A stretch of 64,000 nt of DNA, taken from the NCBI GenBank assembly GCA_029978705.1, contig JAPOIY010000003.1, positions 45,422 through 109,421 on the forward strand, given 5' to 3'. A model generated the notes under the pieces. The model was not told where the DNA came from. It did not search any database and saw only the letters and a program-made list of their open reading frames with translations. Shown here piece after piece: positions 23,026-36,978 of the stretch. Numbering within the stretch: position 1 is the stretch's first letter; the number at the start of each line of letters is the position of its first letter. Source of the stretch: Actinomycetota bacterium. Lineage in GTDB: Bacteria > Actinomycetota > Actinomycetes > S36-B12 > GCA-2699445. A program made the position numbers and the translations under genes.

Positions 23026-24282
23026 GTGCGCATCTCCATCTGGCACGGCTACCTGCTCACCGGGACGGGGAGCAACGAGTACACCCAGGCCCTGGCCCGT
23101 ACCCTCGCGCGGCAGGGCCATGAGGTGACGGTCTTCTGTCAGGACCCCGCCGCGGACCAGTTGGACCTGGGCGGCGCGACCGTCGTGCGTCCCGCCTTGC
23201 CCGGCCGCCTCCCGGTCTTCGTCCTGGACCGGTACGCCGAGGCCGAGCCGGCCCGGCTGCCCGAGATGACGTCCGCAGAGCTGAGCGAGTATGTGGCGGC
23301 GAACGCCTCCGCGATCCGTGCGGCCGGCCCGACGGACCTGCTCATCACCAACCACCTCCTGATGGGAGGGCCGGTGGGGGCGGCCAGCGGGCTGCCGTTC
23401 ATCGTCAAGGCGCACGGGTCGGAACTGGAGTTCGCCATGCGGGACCGCCCCGACCTGTGCGCGTGGGCCGCGGACACCCTGGCCGGCGCCGGCGCCGTCA
23501 TCGCCGGGTCGCACCACATCGCCCGCGTCATCGCGGACCTGGTGCACCTCGACCCCCGACTGGTTCACGTCATCCCCCCGGGGGTGGACACCGACACGAT
23601 GCGCCCGCGGCCGCGCGACGAGGCGCTGTCCGGGCTGCTGCGCGAGGCGGCGGCCGACGTGCCCAACGGCGGCGACGACCGGCTGCCCGACGACGGCAAC
23701 GCCGAGCGGTTCGCGCGGTTCTTCGCCGACCCCGACCGCCCCAAGGTCCTCTACGTCGGCAAGATCAGCGAGGAGAAGGGGGTGCCGCTCCTCCTCGACG
23801 CGGTGCGCCCGATGGCGGTCGACACGATGGTCGTCGGGTTCGGGCCGCTGCGCGCCGAACTCGCGGCGGCGGCGGGACCCGACGTGCTGTTCCCCGGCCC
23901 CCTGCAGCATCGGCATCTGCGGTACCTCTGGCCTCTGGTGGAGGTGAGCGTCGCCCCCTCGGTCTTCCCCGAGGCGTTCGGCATGGTCGCGGCCGAGGCG
24001 GCGTCCTGCGGCTGCCCGCCCCTCGTCGCCGACCAGACCGGGCTGGCCGAGGTCGCGGCGGGGCTGCGGCAGTTCTACCCCGCGCGGTACCAGCGCCTGC
24101 CCGCGTTCCGCAGTGCGGACGTGGCGGCCCTGGCCGGGGGCATCCGGGACAACGTCGACCTGACCCCGCCGGACCGCCGGGAGGTCGCGGCAGCGGCGCG
24201 GGAGGCCGTGCTGTCGTTGTGGAGCTGGGACAGTGTCGCGACCCGCATCACCGATCTGGCACCCGGAAGGACCAGTCGATAG
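23026..24282 (+). CDS. GT4-type glycosyltransferase
   Basis: The 418-residue GT-B fold enzyme has an N-terminal domain starting ISIWHGYLLTGTGSNEYTQALARTLARQGHEVTV (acceptor-side glycine loop). The C-terminal domain contains KVLYVGKISEEKGVPLLLDAV and the E-x7-E motif of retaining GT4 enzymes as EAFGMVAAEAASCG. The donor sugar and acceptor are not predictable. It diverges from the acyl-ACP reductase-like gene (119 nt apart) and is followed after 46 nt by a wax ester synthase/DGAT gene. A role in glycolipid formation is possible but inferred from position only. Confidence 0.85.
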   Translation: MRISIWHGYLLTGTGSNEYTQALARTLARQGHEVTVFCQDPAADQLDLGGATVVRPALPGRLPVFVLDRYAEAEPARLPEMTSAELSEYVAANASAIRAAGPTDLLITNHLLMGGPVGAASGLPFIVKAHGSELEFAMRDRPDLCAWAADTLAGAGAVIAGSHHIARVIADLVHLDPRLVHVIPPGVDTDTMRPRPRDEALSGLLREAAADVPNGGDDRLPDDGNAERFARFFADPDRPKVLYVGKISEEKGVPLLLDAVRPMAVDTMVVGFGPLRAELAAAAGPDVLFPGPLQHRHLRYLWPLVEVSVAPSVFPEAFGMVAAEAASCGCPPLVADQTGLAEVAAGLRQFYPARYQRLPAFRSADVAALAGGIRDNVDLTPPDRREVAAAAREAVLSLWSWDSVATRITDLAPGRTSR

Positions 24283-24315
24283 CGCGTTCATGAGGTCACC
24301 GCCGCCGGAGCCGAC

Positions 24316-24321
24316 TAGCGT
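24316..24321 (+). promoter_or_regulatory. -10 TAGCGT before WS/DGAT gene
   Basis: TAGCGT is 7 nt (cgggaag) before ATG 24329, consistent with a leaderless transcript and supporting this start over the upstream tracked one. Confidence 0.45.
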
Positions 24322-24328
24322 CGGGAAG

Positions 24329-25702
24329 ATGGACCGCCTCACCCCCCTCGATGACCTGTTCGTCGTGCTGGAACGCGACGAGTTGCCCATGCACATCGCG
24401 TCCCTCATGATCCTCGACGGCCCCGCGCCCACGTACGAGGAGCTCTACGAGTCGATGGAGGCCAAACTCCATCGCATCCCCCGCTACCGCCAGCGGTTGA
24501 AGGAGGTGCCACTGCAGCTCGGCCTGCCCGTCTGGCAGGACGACCCCCACTTCCAACTGGCGTACCACCTGCGCCACACGGCAGTGCCCGCACCGGGCGG
24601 GCACGACCAGTTGCGCAACCTGGCGGGGCGCCTGATCTCCCAGCGGCTGGACATCAACCGGCCGCTGTGGGAGATGTGGCTGATCGAGGGCCTCGCCGCC
24701 GACCAGTTCGCGATCCTCAACAAGGTGCACCACGCGATGATCGACGGGCTCTCCGGTGCCGACCTCATGGAGGTCCTGCTCGACGCGGACCCGGAGGTGG
24801 CGATCGGCAACCCCGAGCCGTGGGAGCCGTCCCCCGAGGCGTCGGCTGCGCAACTGATCGCCAGCGGCGTGGCGGAGAGCGTCAAGTCCCCGGCCCGCAC
24901 CGCCAAGCAGATGGCCACCAACCTCGACAAACCGAAGGAGATGCTGCAGGCCGCCGCGGCCAGCGCCGTCGGCACCGTCAAGGTCGGCGGCAAGATGGCC
25001 CACACCGAGGACTACCTCGTCGGTCGGCCGGGTCCCCACCGCCGGTGGGACTGGGCCGTGGGGGACCTCGACGACGTCAAACGCATCAAGAACGCCCTGG
25101 GCGGCACGGTCAACGACGTCATCCTGACCGCGGTCGCCGGCGGCTTCCGGAAGTACCTGCTGCATGTCGGGGCTCCGCTGGACGAGACCTCGACGATCCA
25201 GACCATGGTGCCGGTGTCCACCCGGCCCCCCGGCGGGGAGTCCGGCGGCAACGAGGTCGCCTCGTTGTTCACCGACCTGCCGGTGGGGATCGCCGACCCG
25301 CGGGAACGGTTGGAAGCCATGAAGGCCCAGATGGCGGAGGTCAAGGCCAGCGGCCAGATCCAGGGGACCGACGCCCTGCTGGAGGGTGCGGCCTTCGTGC
25401 CCCCCATGCTGTGGGCGGCAGCGGGACGCATGGCCTCGCACATGCGCCAGCCCAGCGTGGCCACCATCACCACCAACGTCCCCGGCCCGCAGGTGCAGCT
25501 CTACATGCTCGGCCGCCCGCTGCGCACCCTGCTGCCGTACGTGCCGCTGGGGATGAACCAGCTCATCACGGTGGCGATCATGAGCTACAACGGCGGCATC
25601 ACCTGCGGGGTGACCGCCGACTACGACAAGGCCCCCAACTGCTCCGTGCTCGCCGACGGCATCGAGGAGTCCCTGGCGCAGCTGTCCGAGCTCGCCGGCT
25701 AG
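24329..25702 (+). CDS. Wax ester synthase/diacylglycerol acyltransferase
   Basis: The 457-residue enzyme joins acyl-CoA to a fatty alcohol or diacylglycerol, giving wax esters or triacylglycerol. It opens MDRLTPLDDLFVVLERDELPMHIASLMI, as bacterial WS/DGATs do. The catalytic HHxxxDG motif is present as KVHHAMIDGLSGADL. NRPLWEMWLIEGL, GGTVNDVILTAVAGGFRKYL, TTNVPGPQVQLYMLG and GITCGVTADYDKAPN are further family blocks. Length is normal. The acyl-ACP reductase-like gene and a methyltransferase lie close by, suggesting neutral-lipid metabolism. Its stop overlaps that of the convergent methyltransferase by 4 nt. Confidence 0.93.
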   Translation: MDRLTPLDDLFVVLERDELPMHIASLMILDGPAPTYEELYESMEAKLHRIPRYRQRLKEVPLQLGLPVWQDDPHFQLAYHLRHTAVPAPGGHDQLRNLAGRLISQRLDINRPLWEMWLIEGLAADQFAILNKVHHAMIDGLSGADLMEVLLDADPEVAIGNPEPWEPSPEASAAQLIASGVAESVKSPARTAKQMATNLDKPKEMLQAAAASAVGTVKVGGKMAHTEDYLVGRPGPHRRWDWAVGDLDDVKRIKNALGGTVNDVILTAVAGGFRKYLLHVGAPLDETSTIQTMVPVSTRPPGGESGGNEVASLFTDLPVGIADPRERLEAMKAQMAEVKASGQIQGTDALLEGAAFVPPMLWAAAGRMASHMRQPSVATITTNVPGPQVQLYMLGRPLRTLLPYVPLGMNQLITVAIMSYNGGITCGVTADYDKAPNCSVLADGIEESLAQLSELAG

Positions 25703-26334
25703 GGCCGCGGCCGGGCCACGCCGACGATCGCGGGGGAGACCGGCGGCACGTTGACGAGGACCTCGTCGGCCACGCCTGAGGTGTCGAAGCCGGCACGTTC
25801 GAGTTCGCGGCGGGTGTCGCGGTCGCAGTGGCAGCCCCCCGCGAACCACGGCCACAGTGGCGAGACGGCGCGCTGCACCCGCGCCGTCCACGAGCCGCCG
25901 GGAGCCCGGACATGCTCGAGGACGGCGACGGCACCGTCCGGGCGCAGCACCCGGCGGGCCTCCCGCAGGGCCAGATCCGGCCGGTCCACGCTGCACAGGA
26001 CGTAGGTGAACAGCACCGAGTCGACCGAGGCGTCCGTCAGGGGGAGATCCTCGGCGACGGTCGGCAGCACCTCGATGGGGCGCTCCCGCCGAAAGGCGGC
26101 GACGCGCGGCCCGGCGGCATGCCTCATCGGTCCGCTCGGTTCCACCGCCACCACCTCCGTGACCGCCGCCGGCAGGTGGTCCAGGTCCAGTCCCGGCCCG
26201 AGGCCCACGATCAGGGTGCGCCCCGTCAGCCCGGCGGCCACCTGAGTCCGCGCGGCCCCCACCGAACCGCCCTCCTCCCAGCGGGCGAGCACGGTGTAGA
26301 CACGGCTGAAGACGGGGTGGTCGTGGCGGCTCAC
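25699..26334 (-). CDS. Class I SAM-dependent methyltransferase, METTL7-like
   Basis: The 211-residue enzyme starts at GTG 26334 (SRHDHPVFSRVY), supported by CAGGAT 6 nt upstream; the tracked 337-residue ORF runs antisense into the etf promoter region. The SAM loop is LIVGLGPGLDLDHLP followed by the acidic VVAVEPSGPM. Motif block DASVDSVLFTYVLCSVDRPDLALREARRVLRPDG is Methyltransf_11-like. The segment EHVRAPGGSWTARVQ, then FAGGCHCDRDTRRELERAGF, resembles METTL7-type lipid-associated or thiol methyltransferases. The substrate is unknown. It is convergent with the WS/DGAT gene. Confidence 0.82.
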   Translation of the reverse strand: MSRHDHPVFSRVYTVLARWEEGGSVGAARTQVAAGLTGRTLIVGLGPGLDLDHLPAAVTEVVAVEPSGPMRHAAGPRVAAFRRERPIEVLPTVAEDLPLTDASVDSVLFTYVLCSVDRPDLALREARRVLRPDGAVAVLEHVRAPGGSWTARVQRAVSPLWPWFAGGCHCDRDTRRELERAGFDTSGVADEVLVNVPPVSPAIVGVARPRP

Positions 26335-26340
26335 TCCGCC

Positions 26341-26346
26341 ATCCTG
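26341..26346 (-). promoter_or_regulatory. -10 CAGGAT, leaderless methyltransferase
   Basis: CAGGAT, ggcgga, GTG on the minus strand (6-nt spacer). Confidence 0.45.
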
Positions 26347-26409
26347 CCGTGCGACGAGGTGTGACGAACAACCCACCGGGCCGGATTCGTGGCCTTGGCT
26401 ACTGGTGAG

Positions 26410-26415
26410 TAACAT
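26410..26415 (+). promoter_or_regulatory. Candidate -10 TAACAT for etfBA
   Basis: TAACAT lies 49 nt before the etfB ATG. The leader contains GGAGGA nine bases before the start. No -35 at proper spacing was found. Confidence 0.35.
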
Positions 26416-26464
26416 GGCGGAGGGTCCGCGATCCGCGACCCGGGGACACCGTTGGAGGATGCCC

Positions 26465-27244
26465 ATGAAGATCGCCGTGTGCGTGAAGCAGGTGCCGGAC
26501 ACCTGGGCCGAGAAGAAGCTCACCGACGCCGACCGGACGCTGGACCGGGAGTCCGCGGACGGTGTGATGAACGAGCTCGACGAATACGCCGTGGAGGAGG
26601 CCCTGCTCCTGACCGAGGCCAGCGGCGGCGAGGTCGTCGCCGTCAGCATGGGCCCGGACAAGGCCGAGGAGACGGTGCGCAAGGCGCTGCAGATGGGAGC
26701 CGACTCCGGCATTCACATCGTGGACGACTCGCTGCACGGGTCCGACGCGATCGCGACGTCCCTCGTGCTGTCCAAGGTCCTGGCCGACAAGGGCTTCGAC
26801 CTCATCATCTTCGGCTCGGAGTCCACGGACGCGCGCATGAGCGTCGTGCCCGCGATGGTCGCGGAGCGCCTCGGGGTGCCTCAGATGACGTTCGCCAACA
26901 AGGTCGAGGTCGCCGGGGAGACCCTGAAGATCCAGCGGCAGACCGAGTACGGCTACGACGAGGTCGAGTCCAGCACCCCGGCGGTCGTGTCCGTCGTGGA
27001 GAAGATCAACGAGCCGCGTTACCCCTCCTTCAAGGGGATCATGGCCGCCAAGAAGAAGCCCATCGAGACCGTGACGGTCGCCGACGCCGGCGTGGACGCC
27101 GGACAGGTCGGCCTCGCCGCGGCGTGGAGTCAGGTCGACCAGTTCTCCGAGCGTCCGCCCAAGGCGGCCGGGGTGAAGATCGAGGACGACGGTTCCGGTG
27201 GCGTCAAGATCGCTGAGTACCTCAGCGAGCAGAAGTTCATCTGA
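26465..27244 (+). CDS. etfB: Electron transfer flavoprotein beta subunit
   Basis: EtfB, with EtfA, accepts electrons from acyl-CoA and related dehydrogenases and passes them to ETF-quinone oxidoreductase. The 259-residue protein starts at ATG 26465 (MKIAVCVKQVPDTWAEKKL) behind GGAGGATGCCC; the tracked ORF adds 20 unsupported residues. Family blocks: NELDEYAVEEALLL, DLIIFGSESTDARMSVVPAMVAERLGVPQMTF, and YPSFKGIMAAKKKPIE, the last covering the recognition-loop region. etfA follows after 19 nt. Confidence 0.95.
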   Translation: MKIAVCVKQVPDTWAEKKLTDADRTLDRESADGVMNELDEYAVEEALLLTEASGGEVVAVSMGPDKAEETVRKALQMGADSGIHIVDDSLHGSDAIATSLVLSKVLADKGFDLIIFGSESTDARMSVVPAMVAERLGVPQMTFANKVEVAGETLKIQRQTEYGYDEVESSTPAVVSVVEKINEPRYPSFKGIMAAKKKPIETVTVADAGVDAGQVGLAAAWSQVDQFSERPPKAAGVKIEDDGSGGVKIAEYLSEQKFI

Positions 27245-27263
27245 GGGCGAGGAGAGAACACCC

Positions 27264-28211
27264 ATGAGCGAGATCCTGGTTCTGGTCGACCACAGTGACG
27301 GCACCGTCAAGAAGGTCACCCTGGAGTTGCTGACACTGGCGCGCGGTCTGGGACAGCCCGCCGCGGTCGTCATCGGCTCGGGCGTGGACACCCAGCCGCT
27401 GGCCGAGTACGGCGCCGAGACCATCTACGTCGCCGACGACGGCGACCTCTCGAACTACGTCGTCGGCCCCAAGGTGGACGTCCTGGCGCAGCTGGTCGAG
27501 GAGAAGTCCCCGGCCGCCGTGCTGATCGCGTCCTCCGCGGAGGGCAAGGAGGTGGCCGGCCGGCTCGCCGTGCGGCTGAACTCCGGCGTGATCACCGACG
27601 CGGTCGCCGTCGCGGAGGACCTCTCCGCGACCCAGAGCGTGTTCGGCGGCGCCGTCATCGTCACCTCCAAGGTGTCGACCGGCACACCCATCATCACGGT
27701 GCGTCCCAACTCCAGCCCGGCTGAGGCCGCGCCGGCGGCCGGCACCGTCGTGCCGGTGGCGGTGACGCTGACCGACACGGCGAAAGCCGCGAAGATCACC
27801 AACCGCGTCGTCGCCCAGTCCGGGGGTCGGCCGGAGCTCACCGAGGCCGCGGTCGTGGTCTCCGGGGGCCGCGGCGTCGGCGGCGAGGACGGGTTCGGCG
27901 TCATCGAGTCCCTCGCCGACTCCCTCGGTGCCGCGGTGGGCGCGTCCCGCGCGGCCACCGACGCCGGCTGGTATCCGCACCAGTACCAGGTGGGGCAGAC
28001 GGGTAAGACCGTGGCGCCCCAGCTGTACATCGCCAACGGCATCTCCGGCGCGATCCAGCACCGGGCGGGGATGCAGACCAGCAAGACGATCGTCGTGGTC
28101 AACAAGGATCCCGAGGCCCCGATCTTCGAGCTGGCCGACTTCGGCGTGGTGGGCGACCTGTTCACCGTCGTGCCGCAGTTGACCGAGGAGATCCAGAAGC
28201 GCAAGGGCTGA
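27264..28211 (+). CDS. etfA: Electron transfer flavoprotein alpha subunit
   Basis: EtfA holds the FAD. The 315-residue protein starts at ATG 27264 behind GGCGAGGAGAG; the tracked extension overlaps etfB. The C-terminal FAD domain is clear: VSGGRGVGGEDGFGVIESLADSLGAAVGASRAATDAGWYPHQYQVGQTGKTV, then GISGAIQHRAGMQTSKTIVVVNKDPEAPIF. Length is normal. It forms an operon with etfB that ends at a strong intrinsic terminator. Confidence 0.96.
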   Translation: MSEILVLVDHSDGTVKKVTLELLTLARGLGQPAAVVIGSGVDTQPLAEYGAETIYVADDGDLSNYVVGPKVDVLAQLVEEKSPAAVLIASSAEGKEVAGRLAVRLNSGVITDAVAVAEDLSATQSVFGGAVIVTSKVSTGTPIITVRPNSSPAEAAPAAGTVVPVAVTLTDTAKAAKITNRVVAQSGGRPELTEAAVVVSGGRGVGGEDGFGVIESLADSLGAAVGASRAATDAGWYPHQYQVGQTGKTVAPQLYIANGISGAIQHRAGMQTSKTIVVVNKDPEAPIFELADFGVVGDLFTVVPQLTEEIQKRKG

Positions 28212-28223
28212 ACCGCCCATACG

Positions 28224-28257
28224 AAAGGGGAGTCGCCGGACCGGCGGCTCCCCTTTT
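28224..28257 (+). terminator. Intrinsic terminator after etfBA
   Basis: AAAGGGGAGTCGCC - GGACC - GGCGGCTCCCCTTT, a 14-bp stem with one T-G wobble, ends in a TTTT run. It is one of the two clearest T-run terminators in the window. Confidence 0.9.
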
Positions 28258-28320
28258 GCGTCCGTCAAGACGGCCTCAAGGAGGGAACCCAACCGGCAGT
28301 GGCGACGTCCCTTCCTGGGA

Positions 28321-28326
28321 TAAGGT
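28321..28326 (+). promoter_or_regulatory. Candidate -10 TAAGGT
   Basis: TAAGGT lies 25 nt before the start of the secreted-protein gene. The short leader carries AAGGAG as ribosome binding site. Confidence 0.45.
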
Positions 28327-28351
28327 CCCGGAGACCGTAAGGAGTCACCCG

Positions 28352-29638
28352 ATGAAGCAGTCGACCAGGCGTATCGCCTTCGCCGCCCCCGTCGCCGGAG
28401 CGCTCGGGGTCGCCCTGCTCGCGCCGGTCTCCCCGGCACAGGCGCAGACCTGCAGTACCGCGACCTGGAAGACCCTCGAGGAGGCGCACGAGATCATCAA
28501 CATGCAGACCCTGTACGAGAAGGACCCGTGGGCCGCGGTCCCGACGTACAAGGCGGACAACAGCAACGGCGGCGTGGTCGTGCCCGACGACTGGTGGAAC
28601 GGCACCAGCCCCTACACGTCGGACAACGCGTACAAGCCGCCGTCCCCCTTCGTGAAGAACACGACCCGGCTGCTGGAATTCAACGAGTCGAAGTTCCTCG
28701 CCTCCCCGGACAACCCGATGTGCGACACCGCGCACATCCTCACCGATCCGCAGACCGACCCGGTCTCCGGCCAGACCCAGCAGTTCAGTTGGGGGGCCAT
28801 GTCGCTGGCCGTCAACGCCATGTGGCCGTTCGACCGCAACGATTACCCCGTGCCGCCCAACCTGCCGGTCGCCCGCAAGAACGCCTTCTACGCCGGCAAC
28901 TGGGTCACGACGCCGCCTCCCGGCGTCGTGAAGGTGACGGCCAACTTCAAGGCGCAGGACATGAAGTTCTGGGCCAACGAGGACGGTGTGGCACCCGGCA
29001 CCCCCGGTGCCCAGCCCCTCACCCGGTTCTTCATCAAGGACCAGTGGGGCAACAAGTACATCATGCATGCCTCGAACGCGAGCACGCCTGAGACCGTGCA
29101 GCAGGCCTTCGACGCGGCCGTACTGCCGGAGGGTTGGACCAAACTGGCGCCCACCACGCTGCAGAAGGACCTCATCCTCAAGCCCGCGCAGGGCAAAGAC
29201 GGCGAGTACGGCTCGTTCCACTACCTGGTGTTCCGCGACAGCGCCGACAACACCTACCACCAGATCACGTGGAGCGACAAGGGACAGTTGGAGGCGCAGG
29301 TCGACGGTTCGGCGATGCCCATCTGGGGTGGCCAGGACGACAACACCATTCCGGGTAACAACCGGAGCAGCACCATGCACGGTGCCGCCGGCGACGACCT
29401 GCTGAAGCCCATGAAGGGCGCCGACGACGTCTGGGGCGACGCCGGTACCGACACGGTCAAACTCCAGGGCAAGGCCCGCACCTACACCCTGGTGGACCTC
29501 GACAAGACCGACAAGATGCTGCAGGTGAGCCGCGGCGGAGTGGTCAAGACCATCAACTGGGTCGAGAAGCTCAAGTTCTCCGACCAGACCATCAAGGTCA
29601 AGAAACTGAAGGGCAAGAACGTCGGCAAGGCGCTCTGA
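28352..29638 (+). CDS. Secreted protein with degenerate RTX-like C-terminus, unknown function
   Basis: The 428-residue protein starts at ATG 28352 (AAGGAG upstream); the tracked ORF begins in the terminator region. The signal peptide is IAFAAPVAGALGVALLAPVSPAQAQ. The mature part is rich in aromatic and Asn/Asp residues (VVPDDWWNGTSPYTSDNAY, FSWGAMSLAVNAMWPFDRNDY). Near residue 345 it has HGAAGDDLLKPMKGADDVWGDAGTDT, which resembles two degenerate calcium-binding RTX nonapeptides, followed by a beta-roll-like end found in RTX proteins (ARTYTLVDLD, WVEKLKFSDQTIKV). No catalytic motif was recognised. It has its own promoter and a perfect downstream hairpin, so it is monocistronic. Confidence 0.75.
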   Translation: MKQSTRRIAFAAPVAGALGVALLAPVSPAQAQTCSTATWKTLEEAHEIINMQTLYEKDPWAAVPTYKADNSNGGVVVPDDWWNGTSPYTSDNAYKPPSPFVKNTTRLLEFNESKFLASPDNPMCDTAHILTDPQTDPVSGQTQQFSWGAMSLAVNAMWPFDRNDYPVPPNLPVARKNAFYAGNWVTTPPPGVVKVTANFKAQDMKFWANEDGVAPGTPGAQPLTRFFIKDQWGNKYIMHASNASTPETVQQAFDAAVLPEGWTKLAPTTLQKDLILKPAQGKDGEYGSFHYLVFRDSADNTYHQITWSDKGQLEAQVDGSAMPIWGGQDDNTIPGNNRSSTMHGAAGDDLLKPMKGADDVWGDAGTDTVKLQGKARTYTLVDLDKTDKMLQVSRGGVVKTINWVEKLKFSDQTIKVKKLKGKNVGKAL

Positions 29639-29653
29639 CCCACCGCGCAGAAC

Positions 29654-29688
29654 AGTCGCGCCCGCAGGCGCCCCCTGCGGGCGCGACT
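29654..29688 (+). terminator. Perfect 15-bp hairpin abutting the iscS promoter
   Basis: AGTCGCGCCCGCAGG - CGCCC - CCTGCGGGCGCGACT is a perfect 15-bp stem. The last base of the stem is the first T of the TATTCT -10 of the next gene, so terminator and promoter touch. Confidence 0.8.
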
Positions 29689-29693
29689 ATTCT
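29688..29693 (+). promoter_or_regulatory. -10 TATTCT, leaderless cysteine desulfurase
   Basis: TATTCT, gggccc, ATG: a 6-nt spacer. Any -35 would fall inside the preceding hairpin. Confidence 0.55.
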
Positions 29694-29699
29694 GGGCCC

Positions 29700-30857
29700 A
29701 TGGTCTACCTGGATCATGCGGCCACCACCGACCTGCGGCCCGAGGCCCGCGAGGCGTGGCTGGCGGCCGCTGACGTCACCGGCAACCCGTCGTCGCTGCA
29801 CCGCGCCGGCCGGGGGGCGCGGCGGCTCCTCGAGGAGGCCCGGGAGCGGGCTGCGGCCGCGCTGGCCGTCTCCCCGTCCGACCTGATCTTCACCTCGGGG
29901 GGTACCGAGAGCGACAACATCGCCGTCACCGGCACCCGCGCGGGCCGGGCGCGGAGGAACCATGCGGCCGGGGCCATCGCCCTGCCGCGCACCGAGCACA
30001 AGGCCGTGCTGGAGCCGGCCGAGAGCGGCGGATCGGTGGTGTGGCTGGACGTCGACGGTGACGGCGAGGTGGACCTCGACCACCTGGCGCGCGTACTGCG
30101 GACTGAGCCGGACATCGCGCTGGTCTGCCTGATGGCCGTCAACAACGAAACCGGCACCGTCCAGCCGGTCCGCGCCGCAGGTGAGCTGTGCCGCGCCGCA
30201 GGGGTCCCCCTGCACACCGACGCCGTGCAGGCGCTGGGTGCGGTCCCGCTCGACCTGGACCCGGTGACCTCGGCCGCCTTCAGCGCCCACAAGGTCGGCG
30301 GCCCCTCCGGAGTCGGCCTCCTGCTCGCCAGTGCCGGGGCCGGGATCGACCCCCTCGTGCGGGGAGGGGGGCATGAGTCCGGGCTGCGGGCCGGGACCCC
30401 CGATGTCGCCGGTGCCGTCGCAGCTGCCGTGGCGGTGGAGCTCGCCGTCGCCGAGACCGCCGCCCGGCACGTGGCGTTCGCCGAGTTGCGGGAGCGGCTG
30501 GTGCTGGGACTGCGCGACCTACCGGGAATCGACCCCGTCGTGAACAGTCCCACCGCCGCGGTGCCCGGCATCGTCAACGTCGGGTTCCCGGGCTGCGAGG
30601 CCGACGCCCTCATGATGCTGCTCGATGCCGCCGAGGTCGCGGTGTCCACCGGCTCCGCCTGCACCGTGGGGATCCCCCGCCCCAGCCACGTCCTGTCCGC
30701 CATGGGCCGGTCGCCGGCCGAGGCGCGGGCCGCCCTGCGCTTCAGTTTCGGGCGCAGCACCACCGCCGCCGACGTCGATGCCGCCCTCGCGGTCCTGCCC
30801 GACGCGGTGGCCCGCGCCCGGCGGGCGGGCCGGCTCAGTGCTGCGGTGGCGCCGTGA
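29700..30857 (+). CDS. Cysteine desulfurase, NifS/IscS-like
   Basis: The PLP enzyme removes sulfur from cysteine and passes it as a persulfide to acceptors such as MnmA. The 385-residue protein has [23 protein letters not shown], the histidine in [21 protein letters not shown], the PLP lysine in [19 protein letters not shown], and the catalytic cysteine in [17 protein letters not shown]. Length is normal. mnmA overlaps its stop by GTGA, so the likely role is donating sulfur for tRNA 2-thiouridine, possibly also Fe-S clusters. Confidence 0.93.
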   Translation: MVYLDHAATTDLRPEAREAWLAAADVTGNPSSLHRAGRGARRLLEEARERAAAALAVSPSDLIFTSGGTESDNIAVTGTRAGRARRNHAAGAIALPRTEHKAVLEPAESGGSVVWLDVDGDGEVDLDHLARVLRTEPDIALVCLMAVNNETGTVQPVRAAGELCRAAGVPLHTDAVQALGAVPLDLDPVTSAAFSAHKVGGPSGVGLLLASAGAGIDPLVRGGGHESGLRAGTPDVAGAVAAAVAVELAVAETAARHVAFAELRERLVLGLRDLPGIDPVVNSPTAAVPGIVNVGFPGCEADALMMLLDAAEVAVSTGSACTVGIPRPSHVLSAMGRSPAEARAALRFSFGRSTTAADVDAALAVLPDAVARARRAGRLSAAVAP

Positions 30858-31913
30858 AGGTCCTCGCAGCGGTCTCCGGCGGGGTGGACTCCGCCGTCGC
30901 CATGGCCCGCGCCGCCTCGGCCGGGCATGACGTGACCGCGGTCCACATGGCGCTGTCCCCGGATCCCGCGCCGGCCCGGGACGGCGCCCGCGGTTGCTGC
31001 ACGATCTCCGACGCGCACGATGCGCGGCGGGCCGCCGACCGCATCGGTGTGCCGTTCTACATCTGGGACCTGGCTGAGGCGTTCCGGCGCACCGTGGTCG
31101 CGGACTTCGTCGCCGAGTACCGCGCCGGGCGCACGCCCAACCCCTGTATCCGCTGCAACCAGCACATCAAGTTCGCCGCCCTGCTCGACCGGGCCGACGC
31201 GCTCGGGTTCGACGCCGTGGCCACGGGACACTACGCCCGCGTCGAGCACACCGACGGCCGGGCCACGTTGCACCGGGGCGGCGACGCCGCCAAGGACCAG
31301 TCGTATGTGCTGGCCGTCCTCGGTGAACAGCGACTGCGGCGCGCCCTCTTCCCCCTGGGGGCCAGTACCAAGGACGAAGTGCGTCGGGAGGCGGAGGCGT
31401 GGGGCCTGGCCGTGGCCCGCAAGCCCGACAGTCACGACATCTGCTTCATCCCGGACGGGGACACGGCCGGTTTCCTGCGGGACCGCCTGGGGGAACGGCC
31501 CGGGCCCATCGTGGACGCCGCGACCGGCGCGGAGATCGGGCAGCACTCCGGCACGTTCGGGTTCACCGTGGGGCAGCGGCGCGGCCTGGGCCTGTCGCGG
31601 CCGTCCGCCACCGGGCGCCCCCGCTACGTGTTGGCCATCGAACCGGTGTCCGGCGCCGTCCTCGTCGGGGACAGCGACGATCTGCTGGTCACCGACGTCT
31701 CGGCCGCGGATGCCGTCTGGTGCGGTCCACTCCCCGCTGTCGGCGACCGACTGGCGCTGCAGGTGCGCGCCCACGGGGCTGCCGTCCCCTGCCGGGTGGC
31801 CGCGGTCACGGCCGGGTCCTTCACCGTCGCCCTCGCTGGGGAGCTGCGGGGGGTGGCCGCCGGCCAGTCCGCGGTCCTCTACGACGGCGACCGGGTCGTC
31901 GGGCAGGCCACGA

Positions 31914-31921
<8 letters not shown>
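30854..31921 (+). CDS. mnmA: tRNA-specific 2-thiouridylase
   Basis: MnmA adenylates U34 of Lys/Glu/Gln tRNAs and inserts sulfur. The 355-residue protein starts at the GTG overlapping the desulfurase stop. The PP-loop is [16 protein letters not shown]. The first catalytic cysteine lies in [15 protein letters not shown] and the second in [32 protein letters not shown] and [12 protein letters not shown] are typical blocks. Length is normal. The 3' end overlaps the convergent TRIC gene by 8 nt. Confidence 0.95.
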
Positions 31922-36972
<5,051 letters not shown>

Positions 36973-36978
36973 CCGGCG

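Noticed and set aside
26395-26415. TTGGCT as a -35 for etfBA
   Set aside because: It is only 9 nt from the TAACAT hexamer, far too close for a sigma-70-type promoter.
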